A DNA stretch of 31,422 nt. Source: a virus. Under the pieces are notes generated by a model, which was not told the origin of the DNA, made no database searches, and worked only from the letters and a program-made list of their open reading frames with translations. Positions 1 through 7,380 of the stretch are shown in pieces (position 1 is the stretch's first letter; every line of letters begins with the position of its first letter). The DNA is taken from the IMG/VR virus record IMGVR_UViG_3300045922_000987, positions 1 to 31,422 of that record. One strand, 5' to 3'. A program made the position numbers and the translations under genes.

Positions 1-2
1 GT

Positions 3-680
3 CGCCAGGTCCGCAACAAGTACGGGGCGGTGTTGAAAGGCATCCTGCGGTGCGGCAGTTGTGAGGCAGGCATGGCCCACACCTACACGCAGAAGGCGCC
101 GAACAAACTCTACCGCTATTACGTGTGCGTGAACGCTCACCAGCAAGGTTACGACCAGTGCCAGACGAGGTCGGTGTCCGCGCCACAGATTGAGCAGGCC
201 GTCGTCGACCAGATCCGCGGCATTGCCGCGAATCCATCCGTGGTCGATGAGGTGGTCCGTCAGTTGGCCGAACAGCAGAGCATCCACCGGGAGGCACTCG
301 AACGCGAGAAGCGGGTGATGGAGAGGGAGTTGAGCCGTCTCGCGGCAGAGATCCCGAGCTACGTCCGGACGGGCGGAAAGCACGTCGCCGACAAGATGGC
401 GGAGTTGCAGGATCGAATTAATGTCCTGGAAGGGCAGTTGCGATCGGTGTGCGACCAACTCGCTGAGACTGTCGACCAGATCACCGATCCGGCGTCGGTG
501 CTCCGGGCTCTGCGGGAGTTCGACGTGCTGTGGGAGGAGATGAAGCCGCGCGAGCAGGAGAAGTTCGTCAAGACGCTCGTGGAGAAGGTCACCTACGACG
601 GGCGGACCGGCAAGGTGACGGTCGGCTTCCGGACGGCGGGGATCCGGCAGCTGTGTATCGATGTGAGGACCAGTAAATGA
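3..680 (+). CDS. Large serine recombinase, C-terminal part (5' end outside the window)
   Basis: The frame is open from the first bases of the window, so the catalytic N-terminal domain lies off the left edge; about 225 residues are visible. The visible part starts with the recombinase zinc-ribbon domain: a Cys-x2-Cys pair in LRCGSC, then cysteines in YYVCVNAHQQGYDQC. Two helical, probably coiled-coil stretches follow, and a C-terminal segment with LWEEMKPREQEKFVKTLVEK, typical of large serine recombinases. Such enzymes integrate and excise phages or other elements by recombining short att sites. The stop overlaps the start of the next gene by ATGA, so the two are probably co-translated. The family call is strong. 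Whether it is the integrase of this prophage or of another element is inferred from position only. Confidence 0.9.
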   Translation, partial: RQVRNKYGAVLKGILRCGSCEAGMAHTYTQKAPNKLYRYYVCVNAHQQGYDQCQTRSVSAPQIEQAVVDQIRGIAANPSVVDEVVRQLAEQQSIHREALEREKRVMERELSRLAAEIPSYVRTGGKHVADKMAELQDRINVLEGQLRSVCDQLAETVDQITDPASVLRALREFDVLWEEMKPREQEKFVKTLVEKVTYDGRTGKVTVGFRTAGIRQLCIDVRTSK

Positions 681-1132
681 AGCAGGAGTCGATAACCTTC
701 GAGATCGAGTTCAACCTGAAGCCGGGAGTGCGGGCCATTAACCGGCCCGGCGGCCAAAAGCCCAAGGAAGGGGCGGCACGAAGCCGCTTCGACCGATATC
801 CCCGTATCGTGCAAGTAGTCGCCCTCGCGATCCACTTTCAGGACATGCTGGAGCGGGGCGAGGTCCGGAACCACGCAGACCTCGCTCGCCTGGGTTGCAT
901 CAGCCGCGAGCGGATGAGCCAGATCATGATGCTCGGCTGGCTGGCGCCGGACATCCAGCAGGAGGTACTCAGCCTCCCGAAGACCCCGGGGGGCCGATTC
1001 CCGGTGTCGGAGACGAGGTTACGGTCGATTGCGCGGCTGCCATCATGGATAGAGCAGCGGACGGAATGGCAGGTTCTAGCCCAGAACTCGCCACAAGCGG
1101 AAACCGCTACTGCAAAGATTCAGACGGCGTAG
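677..1132 (+). CDS. Small HTH protein coupled to the serine recombinase
   Basis: A 151-residue protein that starts inside the recombinase stop codon (ATGA overlap), with GAGGA about 8 bases upstream of the ATG. Residues 65-100 look like a helix-turn-helix of the ParB/KorB kind: NHADLARLGCISRERMSQIM is followed by a segment rich in leucine and proline. The N-terminal 40 residues are basic and contain AINRPGGQKPKEG. I do not recognise a named family. The tight coupling suggests a DNA-binding partner of the recombinase, for example a directionality or att-binding factor or a repressor of the recombinase gene; this is inference. A hairpin terminator lies about 70 bases downstream. Confidence 0.75.
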   Translation: MKQESITFEIEFNLKPGVRAINRPGGQKPKEGAARSRFDRYPRIVQVVALAIHFQDMLERGEVRNHADLARLGCISRERMSQIMMLGWLAPDIQQEVLSLPKTPGGRFPVSETRLRSIARLPSWIEQRTEWQVLAQNSPQAETATAKIQTA

Positions 1133-1345
1133 CACCTTGACGTCAATCCCCGGAGGTGTATATTAAAGGTTCCTTATCTACCCCGTGTAGAAGGAGATCT
1201 GACGCCGCCCCAAAGGCGGCGTTTGTCGTCTCTCACCAGCATGTTCTTTGAAGGAAGAGGCAGGAGTTGCCGAAGGACCTTGCTACAACGCAGCAGACCG
1301 CCGCACTTCCATGTCGATAAGAGAACGAGAGACATAGAGGAAAAC
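1133..1345. other. Intergenic region between convergent genes, with an imperfect dyad
   Basis: This 213-base gap separates the recombinase operon from the oppositely directed unknown module. It contains an imperfect dyad around 1172-1192 (TCTAC, then five bases, then GTAGA), an orphan ribosome-binding-like AAGGAGAT with no start codon after it, and the terminator hairpin at 1202-1222. Sites next to serine recombinase genes are often attachment sites, so the dyad is a weak att candidate. I see no credible gene here. Confidence 0.4.
1202..1230 (+). terminator. Hairpin terminator after the recombinase operon
   Basis: A perfect 8-bp stem (ACGCCGCC at 1202-1209 with GGCGGCGT at 1215-1222) closes a five-base loop CCAAA. 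It is followed by TTGTCGTCT. It lies between converging genes and probably ends transcription of the recombinase operon. The T-run is short, so the efficiency of intrinsic termination is uncertain. Confidence 0.65.
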
Positions 1346-2818
1346 TCATCGTCTTGTTGTGTCTTTGTCCCCTGCTTCTGCAACTCGATGGCTCACCGAG
1401 GTTTCGAACAGCGTGCTCCAGAGCATTCGAGTGCGAGTGAATTGAAAGGGCGTGATCTCGAGTCCCATCCACTCCTGAAGTCGGAGCGCGAGGCGAAGGA
1501 TGTCTTTGTCGTCGCCTCGACGCGTCAGCTTGCCTCCGTTGCGAAGGAACTCCAGGAGTACTCGCCCCTCGGCGGTGGGGCGGCCCGTCTGGTCGGCCAA
1601 ACCGAGGGTGCGAAGGTCATATTCCTCCGTTCGGACGCCGAAGCGCTCCGCCGCCTCAAGATCGGTACGGGGTGCCGTCTCTTCCGAGATTGTCCTGGCG
1701 GCGAAGACCTCCTTGGTTCGAACGGAGATGGCGATACGGCCATCGGGCAGTTCCGTGAATCGGCATTCGTCCCACCGCTGTGGCTGCACCGGGAAACCGT
1801 CAGTGCGATCCAGGCTGATATGGAACAAGCACCGGTAGCCTCCGGTCCCGTGCATCGCGCGGATCGGATCGCCGTCGATGGGGAACACTGTCGATAGACG
1901 CTGCCGGAGGTCACTGACCTGCTTGCGGAAGTTGGCAGCCTGTTTGCCCGATGTTGTTCTACTGAGGGCCGGTGTCTGGCCGCCCTTACTCGCGAATAAG
2001 GAAAGGAGGTGCCACAGACGATCGTCCGGTCCTGACATCCCCATGTTCTCGAAGCCGAACTCTATTTCCCTTTCTCGAAGCCGCGCCACGATGCTGTGCT
2101 CCCGGACCACCAGACGGAGTTCGTCCCATGTTGCGTCTGCCGGGACCGGGAAGCTGACCACCGTTTTCGCTGGCGCGCTTTCTCCGTTCCGAGGCAGTGC
2201 GTCTGCAAGGTAATCGAGGTCGATGACAATGCGGTCGTACGTAATACTGGCTAGGTCGGCGAGGCGGAAGGCAGGCGACTTTCGTTCGGATGGCGTCTGG
2301 CAGGGAACCAGGATGACTGGCGAAGGCGCGTCCTCTATGTGGCGGCACTGATCCCAAAGCATGTGCGCGTCCTCGCGGGCGGCGCCGACGACGAAGAAGA
2401 AGTCGCGGAAGCGCCCGGCTACGTGGCGGCGGCCAAGAAACCAGACCCGACCGGGCAACAGGACGGAGTCATTGCCAATCAGCCCGAGCCCGCGGCGTGT
2501 TGCCTGGGCGATCGCATCGAGGTCGATGGCCCAGCGGCGGAGGCGCTCGATTGACACACTGGCGCCGCCGTTTTCAGGGCACGGGACGAACGGCGCCGAC
2601 CTGCCGGTGGTGGCGTTCTGGAGCCAGGCAACGTTTTCGACGTGACCGTCGCCGCATGCCTCGCAGCGGGCCCACGTCGCCCGGTCTGTTTCCTTCAGCA
2701 AGCCCAGGTTGCAGAGGAGTTCGAACTGCCCATGCAGCGCCCACTCGATCTCCTCCGCCGAAAAGACGGGCTCCTCGCACTCGGCGCGGGACCAGATGAC
2801 GCGGAGCAGATCACTCAT
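1346..2818 (-). CDS. Unknown protein B of two-gene module, Cys-rich N-terminus and winged-helix-like region
   Basis: A 490-residue protein of no family I recognise. Near the N-terminus are C52, C55, H59 and C80, spaced like a small zinc knuckle (RCEACGDGH, then FVPC). Residues about 265-336 look like a winged helix of the OmpR/SARP kind: a short helix LWHLLSLF, a recognition-like helix VSDLRQRLSTVF, then a beta wing ending GTGGYRCLFHISL. The C-terminal 90 residues are charged and helical. The start overlaps the stop of the 389-residue gene by eight bases, so the two are translated together. A DNA-binding sensor or regulator is a reasonable guess, but the biochemical role is unknown. The opposite strand is also open in places, but its translations are arginine-, leucine- and serine-heavy shadows. 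Confidence 0.75.
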   Translation of the reverse strand: MSDLLRVIWSRAECEEPVFSAEEIEWALHGQFELLCNLGLLKETDRATWARCEACGDGHVENVAWLQNATTGRSAPFVPCPENGGASVSIERLRRWAIDLDAIAQATRRGLGLIGNDSVLLPGRVWFLGRRHVAGRFRDFFFVVGAAREDAHMLWDQCRHIEDAPSPVILVPCQTPSERKSPAFRLADLASITYDRIVIDLDYLADALPRNGESAPAKTVVSFPVPADATWDELRLVVREHSIVARLREREIEFGFENMGMSGPDDRLWHLLSLFASKGGQTPALSRTTSGKQAANFRKQVSDLRQRLSTVFPIDGDPIRAMHGTGGYRCLFHISLDRTDGFPVQPQRWDECRFTELPDGRIAISVRTKEVFAARTISEETAPRTDLEAAERFGVRTEEYDLRTLGLADQTGRPTAEGRVLLEFLRNGGKLTRRGDDKDILRLALRLQEWMGLEITPFQFTRTRMLWSTLFETSVSHRVAEAGDKDTTRR

Positions 2819-3980
2819 CGTTTGCGATCCCCCAGTCGCGAAGGCAGCGGCGGAGGATCAGATCTTCGTCGCTGTCACGGAGAGAGCAACCGGCAGGATG
2901 CGTGATCGTGAAATTCACCGTCTTCGGCCGCTTCCGCCCGTTCTCGAACACCGCTTGGAAGGCCGCCTGTGTGACGCGGAACTTGTCGCGTGGCAACCGG
3001 GCCTCATTGAGGGCCTCGGCCACAAGATCGAGTGCGCTCTTGCGGGAGTTGCGACCGCCGGCGTCGAAGATAATGCGTCCGTCGTCGTTCCACTTTTGCA
3101 GCCGGATCGACTTCAGCCGAATGTACAGGATCTTGTCTTCGGGGCGTGTCGGGAAACGGAAGTGGGGGTTCAGCAGTGGCTGCAGGTCATATGGCGGCTT
3201 CGGAACACGCTTCGGTACTTCGTCGACACCCAGGACCGTCCGCGCGAAGATGCCGGCCAGGTTCTCGCGGACGTCGGCACTTCCCTCAGCGTAGAGTTCC
3301 GCAGTCCCGGTGTTGCGGTCGAACATGACCACAACTTCAAACGCCGGTTTCCATTCCTTGCGGGTGAAGTTGCCGTCCTCCTCGTAGCAGATCATCGTGT
3401 CGGAATAGTCGGCCGGGTAGGTGAAAAAGAAGTCGATGTGACTGGAGCGGACATAGTGCTCGACCTTGCAGTGCTCGCCGCGCCCCTGGGCCTCCTGGTA
3501 ATACCGCGAGACGGCCGCTCCGAACTGCTCGAGGGTGAGTTCGTTGATGGCCGGCGCCATCTTCGGCATCCCGTTGCGCTTCTCGGTCGACCGGCGAGGC
3601 AGGCTTTCCCAGTGCGCCAGCGCCTTCGCCTCCTCGAAGATCGCGGGGTGTTCGAGGAAAACCCGGAAGGCGCGCTCGTAGGAATTCGATTGCTTCTGCA
3701 CGGCATTGGTGAGGTCGACGCCGTGCTCGCGCGCCACCTGGATCAGCCAGGGAGTGTACTCGCGTGCCGCCATTTCCCACACCGCGCGGAATTGGCCGCA
3801 GATCTCCCGCGATTCCGCTTCCGGCAGTTGGATGATGGCGTCGTGGACAGCTTCGATACCCGTCTCGGAGAGCTGGTCCCACTGGATTTCTTGGAGTTGG
3901 CTTCGCTTCGCGAAGTAGTCCTGCAACAGTCCGTTTGGCACGTGCCGCAGAAACGCTTTGGGGGTGAAGTGCATGGGCAT
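2811..3980 (-). CDS. Unknown protein A of two-gene module
   Basis: A 389-residue protein with no recognisable family. I chose the ATG at 3980 (MPMHFTPKAF) because AGAGGA lies about seven bases upstream; the frame stays open to 4160 but the extra residues look non-coding. The first 150 residues are helical. The middle is rich in aromatic residues and strands (HIDFFFTYPADYSD, FEVVVMFDRNTGTAELYAEG), reminiscent of a small beta domain. The C-terminal 130 residues contain KILYIRLKSIRLQKW and end in a charged helix. No catalytic motif, signal peptide or membrane segment stands out. It is the first gene of a two-gene operon with the 490-residue gene. It faces away from the early phage genes and sits next to the recombinase, a common place for cargo such as superinfection or defence functions. 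That role is inference. Confidence 0.75.
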   Translation of the reverse strand: MPMHFTPKAFLRHVPNGLLQDYFAKRSQLQEIQWDQLSETGIEAVHDAIIQLPEAESREICGQFRAVWEMAAREYTPWLIQVAREHGVDLTNAVQKQSNSYERAFRVFLEHPAIFEEAKALAHWESLPRRSTEKRNGMPKMAPAINELTLEQFGAAVSRYYQEAQGRGEHCKVEHYVRSSHIDFFFTYPADYSDTMICYEEDGNFTRKEWKPAFEVVVMFDRNTGTAELYAEGSADVRENLAGIFARTVLGVDEVPKRVPKPPYDLQPLLNPHFRFPTRPEDKILYIRLKSIRLQKWNDDGRIIFDAGGRNSRKSALDLVAEALNEARLPRDKFRVTQAAFQAVFENGRKRPKTVNFTITHPAGCSLRDSDEDLILRRCLRDWGIANDE

Positions 3981-4220
3981 ACCGATCCTCTGGATGGACC
4001 GAGGCCAGCAGTACCCGAGCAAGCGTTTTACATGGCTGCCGGGAATTGGGGGGACCGGCCTGGAAAGTCCGGGGTGATTAACATGAGCCTCGATTCTAGC
4101 ATGGCGAACAGAAGGCGAAACTTTTCCACGAGCCAAGCGCCTGATGACACTCAGGATCAAGTGTTTGACTGGATCCTGCCTGTGGAAGCCTGTGGAAAAC
4201 TACCACTCGCGGGGGCGCGT

Positions 4221-4235
4221 TTGTGAGCTTCACAA
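4221..4235. promoter_or_regulatory. Operator-like dyad 1
   Basis: TTGTGAGCTTCACAA is a perfect dyad with six-base arms and a three-base centre. It shares the TGTGA/TCACA half-site with the dyad 117 bases downstream. It lies in the divergent gap before the early operon, where a phage repressor or activator would bind. The binding protein is unknown. Confidence 0.5.
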
Positions 4236-4338
4236 TTCCGTCGAGGGGTCCGGAGAGAAAAATTTGACCCGAGAGCAAAAATCTTCACCCGTCTTTTCAA
4301 TCACATAGCTTTCGCATCGCTCGCCCGCAGCTCCGGAA

Positions 4339-4352
4339 TGTGAAAGTTCACA
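4339..4352. promoter_or_regulatory. Operator-like dyad 2
   Basis: TGTGAAAGTTCACA is a perfect dyad with six-base arms around AG. It uses the same half-site as the dyad at 4221-4235 and lies 23 bases before the first early start codon. That position is suited to repressing the early operon or its leader. Confidence 0.5.
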
Positions 4353-4375
4353 GGAAGGGTAGCAGGGAAACCGAA

Positions 4376-4714
4376 ATGACTTCACCTGCTACGAACCCTC
4401 CGAAGCGGAATGAGGACGCCACCAAGGCGCCGCCGGCGATCACTGCGGCGCACGAGGCCCTCGTCCGCGACTCCTTTGACGACATTGCCTTGCTGGTCGG
4501 CTCCGCCGCCGCCATCTACAACCTCGACGACGACATCCTCTGGACGGTGATGAAGCGGCTCGACCGGATCCGCGTCCGGCTGCTCCGCAACCTGAGTGGC
4601 GCGACCGGGCGCGAGGAGTTTGAGCCGACTGCCGTTCGGCCGCCGCGAACTCACCCCGCCGTTGATGAATTCCTGGCACGCAATCGCGGCCGGATGGGGG
4701 AGAGCGCCGCATGA
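4376..4714 (+). CDS. Small unknown early protein
   Basis: A 112-residue protein starting at an ATG preceded by a purine-rich AGCAGGGAAA; an upstream in-frame GTG at 4340 falls inside the operator-like dyad and is less likely. Residues about 25-75 form an amphipathic helical region (AHEALVRDSFDDIALLVGSA and MKRLDRIRVRLLRNL). The C-terminus is basic and proline-rich. I do not recognise a family. It is the first gene of a long plus-strand operon and its stop overlaps the next start by ATGA. First genes of phage early operons are often small regulators or host-takeover proteins, but nothing in the sequence shows the role. Confidence 0.65.
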   Translation: MTSPATNPPKRNEDATKAPPAITAAHEALVRDSFDDIALLVGSAAAIYNLDDDILWTVMKRLDRIRVRLLRNLSGATGREEFEPTAVRPPRTHPAVDEFLARNRGRMGESAA

Positions 4715-5052
4715 TTCGCCCGACCGCTTTTCATGACCTTTCGCCGGAGCGCGCGCGGCTCGTGCGGCTGTTTCAGACGATCAACTTCGGACGGATCGAG
4801 GAACTGGAGATCCGTAACGGCGAGCCGCAATTCAGCCCATCACCGAGGGTCTTCGTCGAAGTGAAGCTCGATTCTGAAGATAGCCCGCGTCCGGAGTCGC
4901 GGCTCAGCGACTTCGCCTTGCGGCGTCCGATTGAGCGGTTCTTCGAGCAGGTCGCCCGTTTGGAAGACGGCACTATCGAGCGGATCGAGGTCCGGCACGG
5001 GCTGCCATTCCGGATGATCGTCGAGGCTGCGCCGGCGGGGGTGTTGTCATGA
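4711..5052 (+). CDS. Small unknown early protein
   Basis: A 113-residue protein with GGGGGAGAG ten or so bases before its ATG. It has a mixed alpha/beta look and two similar short strands, GRIEELEIRNGEPQF and GTIERIEVRHGLPF, which suggests an internal duplication of a strand-turn unit. No family is recognised. It overlaps both neighbours by ATGA, so it is translated with the 112-residue protein upstream and the sigma-like protein downstream. Confidence 0.65.
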   Translation: MIRPTAFHDLSPERARLVRLFQTINFGRIEELEIRNGEPQFSPSPRVFVEVKLDSEDSPRPESRLSDFALRRPIERFFEQVARLEDGTIERIEVRHGLPFRMIVEAAPAGVLS

Positions 5053-5573
5053 CGCCCGCCGCTGCCACCATCGATCCCTTCGCTCTCCAGCAAGCCGGGA
5101 TTCGCGCGAGCCAACTCGTCGCGTCTTTCGGTTTCCATCGCGCCGACTGGGACGATCTGCGCCAGGACTTACTGCTCGACTACTTGAAGCGCAGCCGCCA
5201 CTACCAGTCGGGGCGCGGCGAACACCGGGGCTTCATCTTCGGCGTCGTCCGAAATCGTGCCGCGCGTCTCGCCATCCAGAACGGCCGGCGTCCGACGTTC
5301 ATCAGCGGCGTCGACGACCGGGTGCTGATGCGGAACTCGTGCGCCTGCCTGGCAGAGCCGTCCGCGCCGATCGAACTGCAGATGGATGTGCGCAAGGTTG
5401 TCGCGTCCCTTCCGGAGCACCTGCGCGAGGTTGCCGTGCTGCTCAGCCGGATGTCGGTGGCCGAGGTGAGGCGGGAGACAGGCAAATCGCGGCCCCGGAT
5501 CTACCAGATGATCGGCGAGATCCGGCAGGCTTTTCAGGAAGCGGGCTTGGCACCCAGCGGAGGTGCTCGATGA
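5049..5573 (+). CDS. Sigma-70-like (ECF-type) protein
   Basis: A 174-residue protein with the two-domain plan of a small sigma factor. Residues about 28-80 resemble region 2: DWDDLRQDLLLDYLKR, then GEHRGFIFGVVRNRAARLA, matching the usual acidic DADDLxQ-like helix and the WLxxIxRN helix. Residues about 110-165 resemble region 4: VVASLPEHLREVAVLLSRM, then a helix-turn-helix SVAEVRRETGKSRPRIYQMI. The match is by pattern only and the -10 recognition residues are divergent. It could direct RNA polymerase to phage promoters, or be a sigma-derived regulator that no longer binds polymerase. Its position at the head of the replication operon fits a switch role. It overlaps both neighbours by ATGA. Confidence 0.7.
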   Translation: MTPAAATIDPFALQQAGIRASQLVASFGFHRADWDDLRQDLLLDYLKRSRHYQSGRGEHRGFIFGVVRNRAARLAIQNGRRPTFISGVDDRVLMRNSCACLAEPSAPIELQMDVRKVVASLPEHLREVAVLLSRMSVAEVRRETGKSRPRIYQMIGEIRQAFQEAGLAPSGGAR

Positions 5574-6592
5574 GCGCCGCCCCAATGGTGACGACGTATT
5601 CGATGTGGAGCCTGTTCCGGAACTGCCGGAAGGCGGTCGACTGGCGGTATCTGCAGAACCTTGCGCCGATCGAGCGGGACTGGAACCTGCACTTCGGATC
5701 GCTGATCCACGAGTGCCTGGAGATGTGGCATCGGGATCGTGAACTTGCGAGCGTGCTCGACCACATCGATCGCCGGTGCGCGGGCCGAGCGCAGGACGAG
5801 GACCAGCGCCAGGACTGGCACTACGCCACCGCCATGATGAAGGGCTACGCGGAGCGGTATGCCGTGGAGGAGTTCGAGGTGATCGCGCTCGAAGAGCCCT
5901 TCACGAACATGCCGATCGTGAATCCCGCAACGGGCGCTACCTCGCGCAGCTTCGTGTTGGCTGGCAAGGTGGATGGCATCGTCCGAATCGACGGCGACTA
6001 CTACCTGCTCGAACACAAGACAGCGGCGCAGCTTGGATCCGACTACCTGGAGAGGCTGTGGACCGATTTCCAAATCACGCTCTACGCCTGGTACCTGGAA
6101 CAGCGCTTCGGCTTCCAGATCACGGGGATCCTCTACAACATCCTGGTCAAGACGCGCCTGCAGCAGAGCCACGGCGAAACCGAGGAGGAGTTCGAAGCGC
6201 GGCGGGCCGAGTTGCTGGCCAAGTCGAAGACCGGCAGAACGGCGGCCAAGCGCAAGCTCCCTGAGACCGACGAGCAGTTTCAGCAACGGCTGGCGGAAAA
6301 GTACGCCGATCCGGCGATGTTTCACCGCGAGCGGCTCTATATCTCGCGTGACCGCTTCGCCGTCTTGCAGGCCGAGTTGTGGGAGCTGACCCAGTCCTTC
6401 CTCGATGCGCGCCGGCGCGGCGTCTTCTATCAGAACACCTCGTTCTGCTTCAACTACCAGCGGCCTTGTCCCTACTTCGCGTTGTGCCGTTCGAACGGCA
6501 ATCCCAACGTGATGGAGAACTTCTATCAGCGCGTCGAGCCGCATGAGGAACTCCGAGTTCTCACCGCCGGCGCAGTCACCCCAGCTTTCTGA
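5570..6592 (+). CDS. PD-(D/E)XK nuclease, Cas4/RecB-like with Fe-S cysteine set
   Basis: A 340-residue nuclease; the ATG at 5570 has a strong GGAGG upstream and overlaps the previous stop. The core motifs are all visible: H47 in FGSLIHECLE, D135 in AGKVDGIVRI, E148 and K150 in LLEHKT, and Q168 with Y172 in the following helix. C19 near the N-terminus and C293, C300 and C306 near the C-terminus are placed as in Cas4 and AddB enzymes, where four cysteines hold an iron-sulfur cluster. Such enzymes degrade or trim DNA ends, often with 5'-3' polarity, and in phages they commonly pair with an annealing protein. The Sak4-like ATPase lies immediately downstream, which supports a recombination role. 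Polarity and substrate are not shown by the sequence. Confidence 0.85.
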   Translation: MSAAPMVTTYSMWSLFRNCRKAVDWRYLQNLAPIERDWNLHFGSLIHECLEMWHRDRELASVLDHIDRRCAGRAQDEDQRQDWHYATAMMKGYAERYAVEEFEVIALEEPFTNMPIVNPATGATSRSFVLAGKVDGIVRIDGDYYLLEHKTAAQLGSDYLERLWTDFQITLYAWYLEQRFGFQITGILYNILVKTRLQQSHGETEEEFEARRAELLAKSKTGRTAAKRKLPETDEQFQQRLAEKYADPAMFHRERLYISRDRFAVLQAELWELTQSFLDARRRGVFYQNTSFCFNYQRPCPYFALCRSNGNPNVMENFYQRVEPHEELRVLTAGAVTPAF

Positions 6593-6605
6593 TCAAGGAG
6601 AAATC

Positions 6606-7358
6606 ATGCCACTACTGCCAACCGCCAAGACCCAACCGAAGCCCAACCTCGCGGATCTGACCGTGCTGGTGTATGGGCAAACGAAGATCGGCAAATCGAC
6701 GCTGTGCTCGAATGCCGACAACGCACTGTTCCTCGCCACCGAGCCTGGCCTCAATGCGCTCGATGTTTACCAGGCGCCGATCCAGACTTGGGAGGATCTG
6801 CTCAACGCGTGCGCGGAGATCGGAGAGGGAAAGCACCCGTTCAAAACCATCATCATCGACACGATCGACAACGCCTACAAGTTCTGCACCGATTACATCC
6901 TGCGGAAGTTCAAGGTTGAGCACGAATCCGATCTGGCCTACGGCAAGGGCTACGCGATCGTCAACAACGAGTTCCAGCGCGTGCTCACGAAGCTCGCGTT
7001 CCTGCCTTATGGGCTGTTCCTTATCTCGCACGCCAAGGAGATCGAGGTGGAGACGCGGACCGGCAAGTACACCCGCATTGTGCCGACGTTGCCCGACAAG
7101 GCGCGCAAGATCGTGCTGGGCATGGTGGACATGGTCCTCTTCTGTGACCTTGAGGTGGCCACCGGGGAAGACGGGGCCCAGAGTGTACGCCGCGTGATCC
7201 GCACGAAGCCCAGCCTCTACTACGAAGCCGGCGATCGCACGGGGCGGCTCCCCGAGACCATCGACCTCGATTTCCGCAAGTTCCTTGATGCCTTCAATAC
7301 TGCTGTGGCCCCGCTGAAACCGGCTGCCGCAGCGAAGGCGCCGGCGGCGGTCAAGTGA
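6606..7358 (+). CDS. Phage RecA-like ATPase (AAA_24, Sak4-like annealing protein)
   Basis: A 250-residue P-loop ATPase; AAGGAG lies five bases before the ATG at 6606. Walker A is GQTKIGKST at residues 24-32 and Walker B is TIIIDTID with D85. The size and pattern match the phage nucleotide-binding family that includes Sak4, a RecA-core protein that promotes single-strand annealing. The C-terminal 20 residues are an alanine- and lysine-rich tail. Its neighbours are a PD-(D/E)XK nuclease upstream and a DUF669 protein downstream. That gene order recurs in phages using Sak4-type recombination. The family call is strong; annealing activity is by family. Confidence 0.82.
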   Translation: MPLLPTAKTQPKPNLADLTVLVYGQTKIGKSTLCSNADNALFLATEPGLNALDVYQAPIQTWEDLLNACAEIGEGKHPFKTIIIDTIDNAYKFCTDYILRKFKVEHESDLAYGKGYAIVNNEFQRVLTKLAFLPYGLFLISHAKEIEVETRTGKYTRIVPTLPDKARKIVLGMVDMVLFCDLEVATGEDGAQSVRRVIRTKPSLYYEAGDRTGRLPETIDLDFRKFLDAFNTAVAPLKPAAAAKAPAAVK

Positions 7359-7380
7359 GTTCCCAACAGGAGAAGAAACC

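Larger units (their letters stand above)
3981..4375. promoter_or_regulatory. Divergent control region (395 bases without a gene)
   Basis: This gap separates the minus-strand module from the plus-strand early operon and must hold promoters for both. Directly visible are two dyads with the same half-site (4221-4235 and 4339-4352) and a tandem imperfect repeat of about 19-21 bases (4253-4271 and 4271-4291, GAGAG, A-rich, then ACCCG). There are also two TGTGGAA words ten bases apart (4181-4200), with an inverted TTTTCCACG at 4122-4130. On the minus strand a TAGAAT word (4093-4098) could be a -10 element, but I see no good -35 partner. No ORF here looks real. Confidence 0.6.

Noticed and set aside
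3981-4160. N-terminal extension of the 389-residue protein up to 4160
   Set aside because: The extra residues look non-coding, and AGAGGA before the ATG at 3980 marks a better start.
2709-4226. Long plus-strand open frame opposite the two-gene module
   Set aside because: Its translation is heavy in Leu, Val and Arg with repeated RLGEL-like phrases, typical of the antisense of a GC-rich gene, and it has no ribosome binding site. The minus-strand proteins look natural and have coupled starts.
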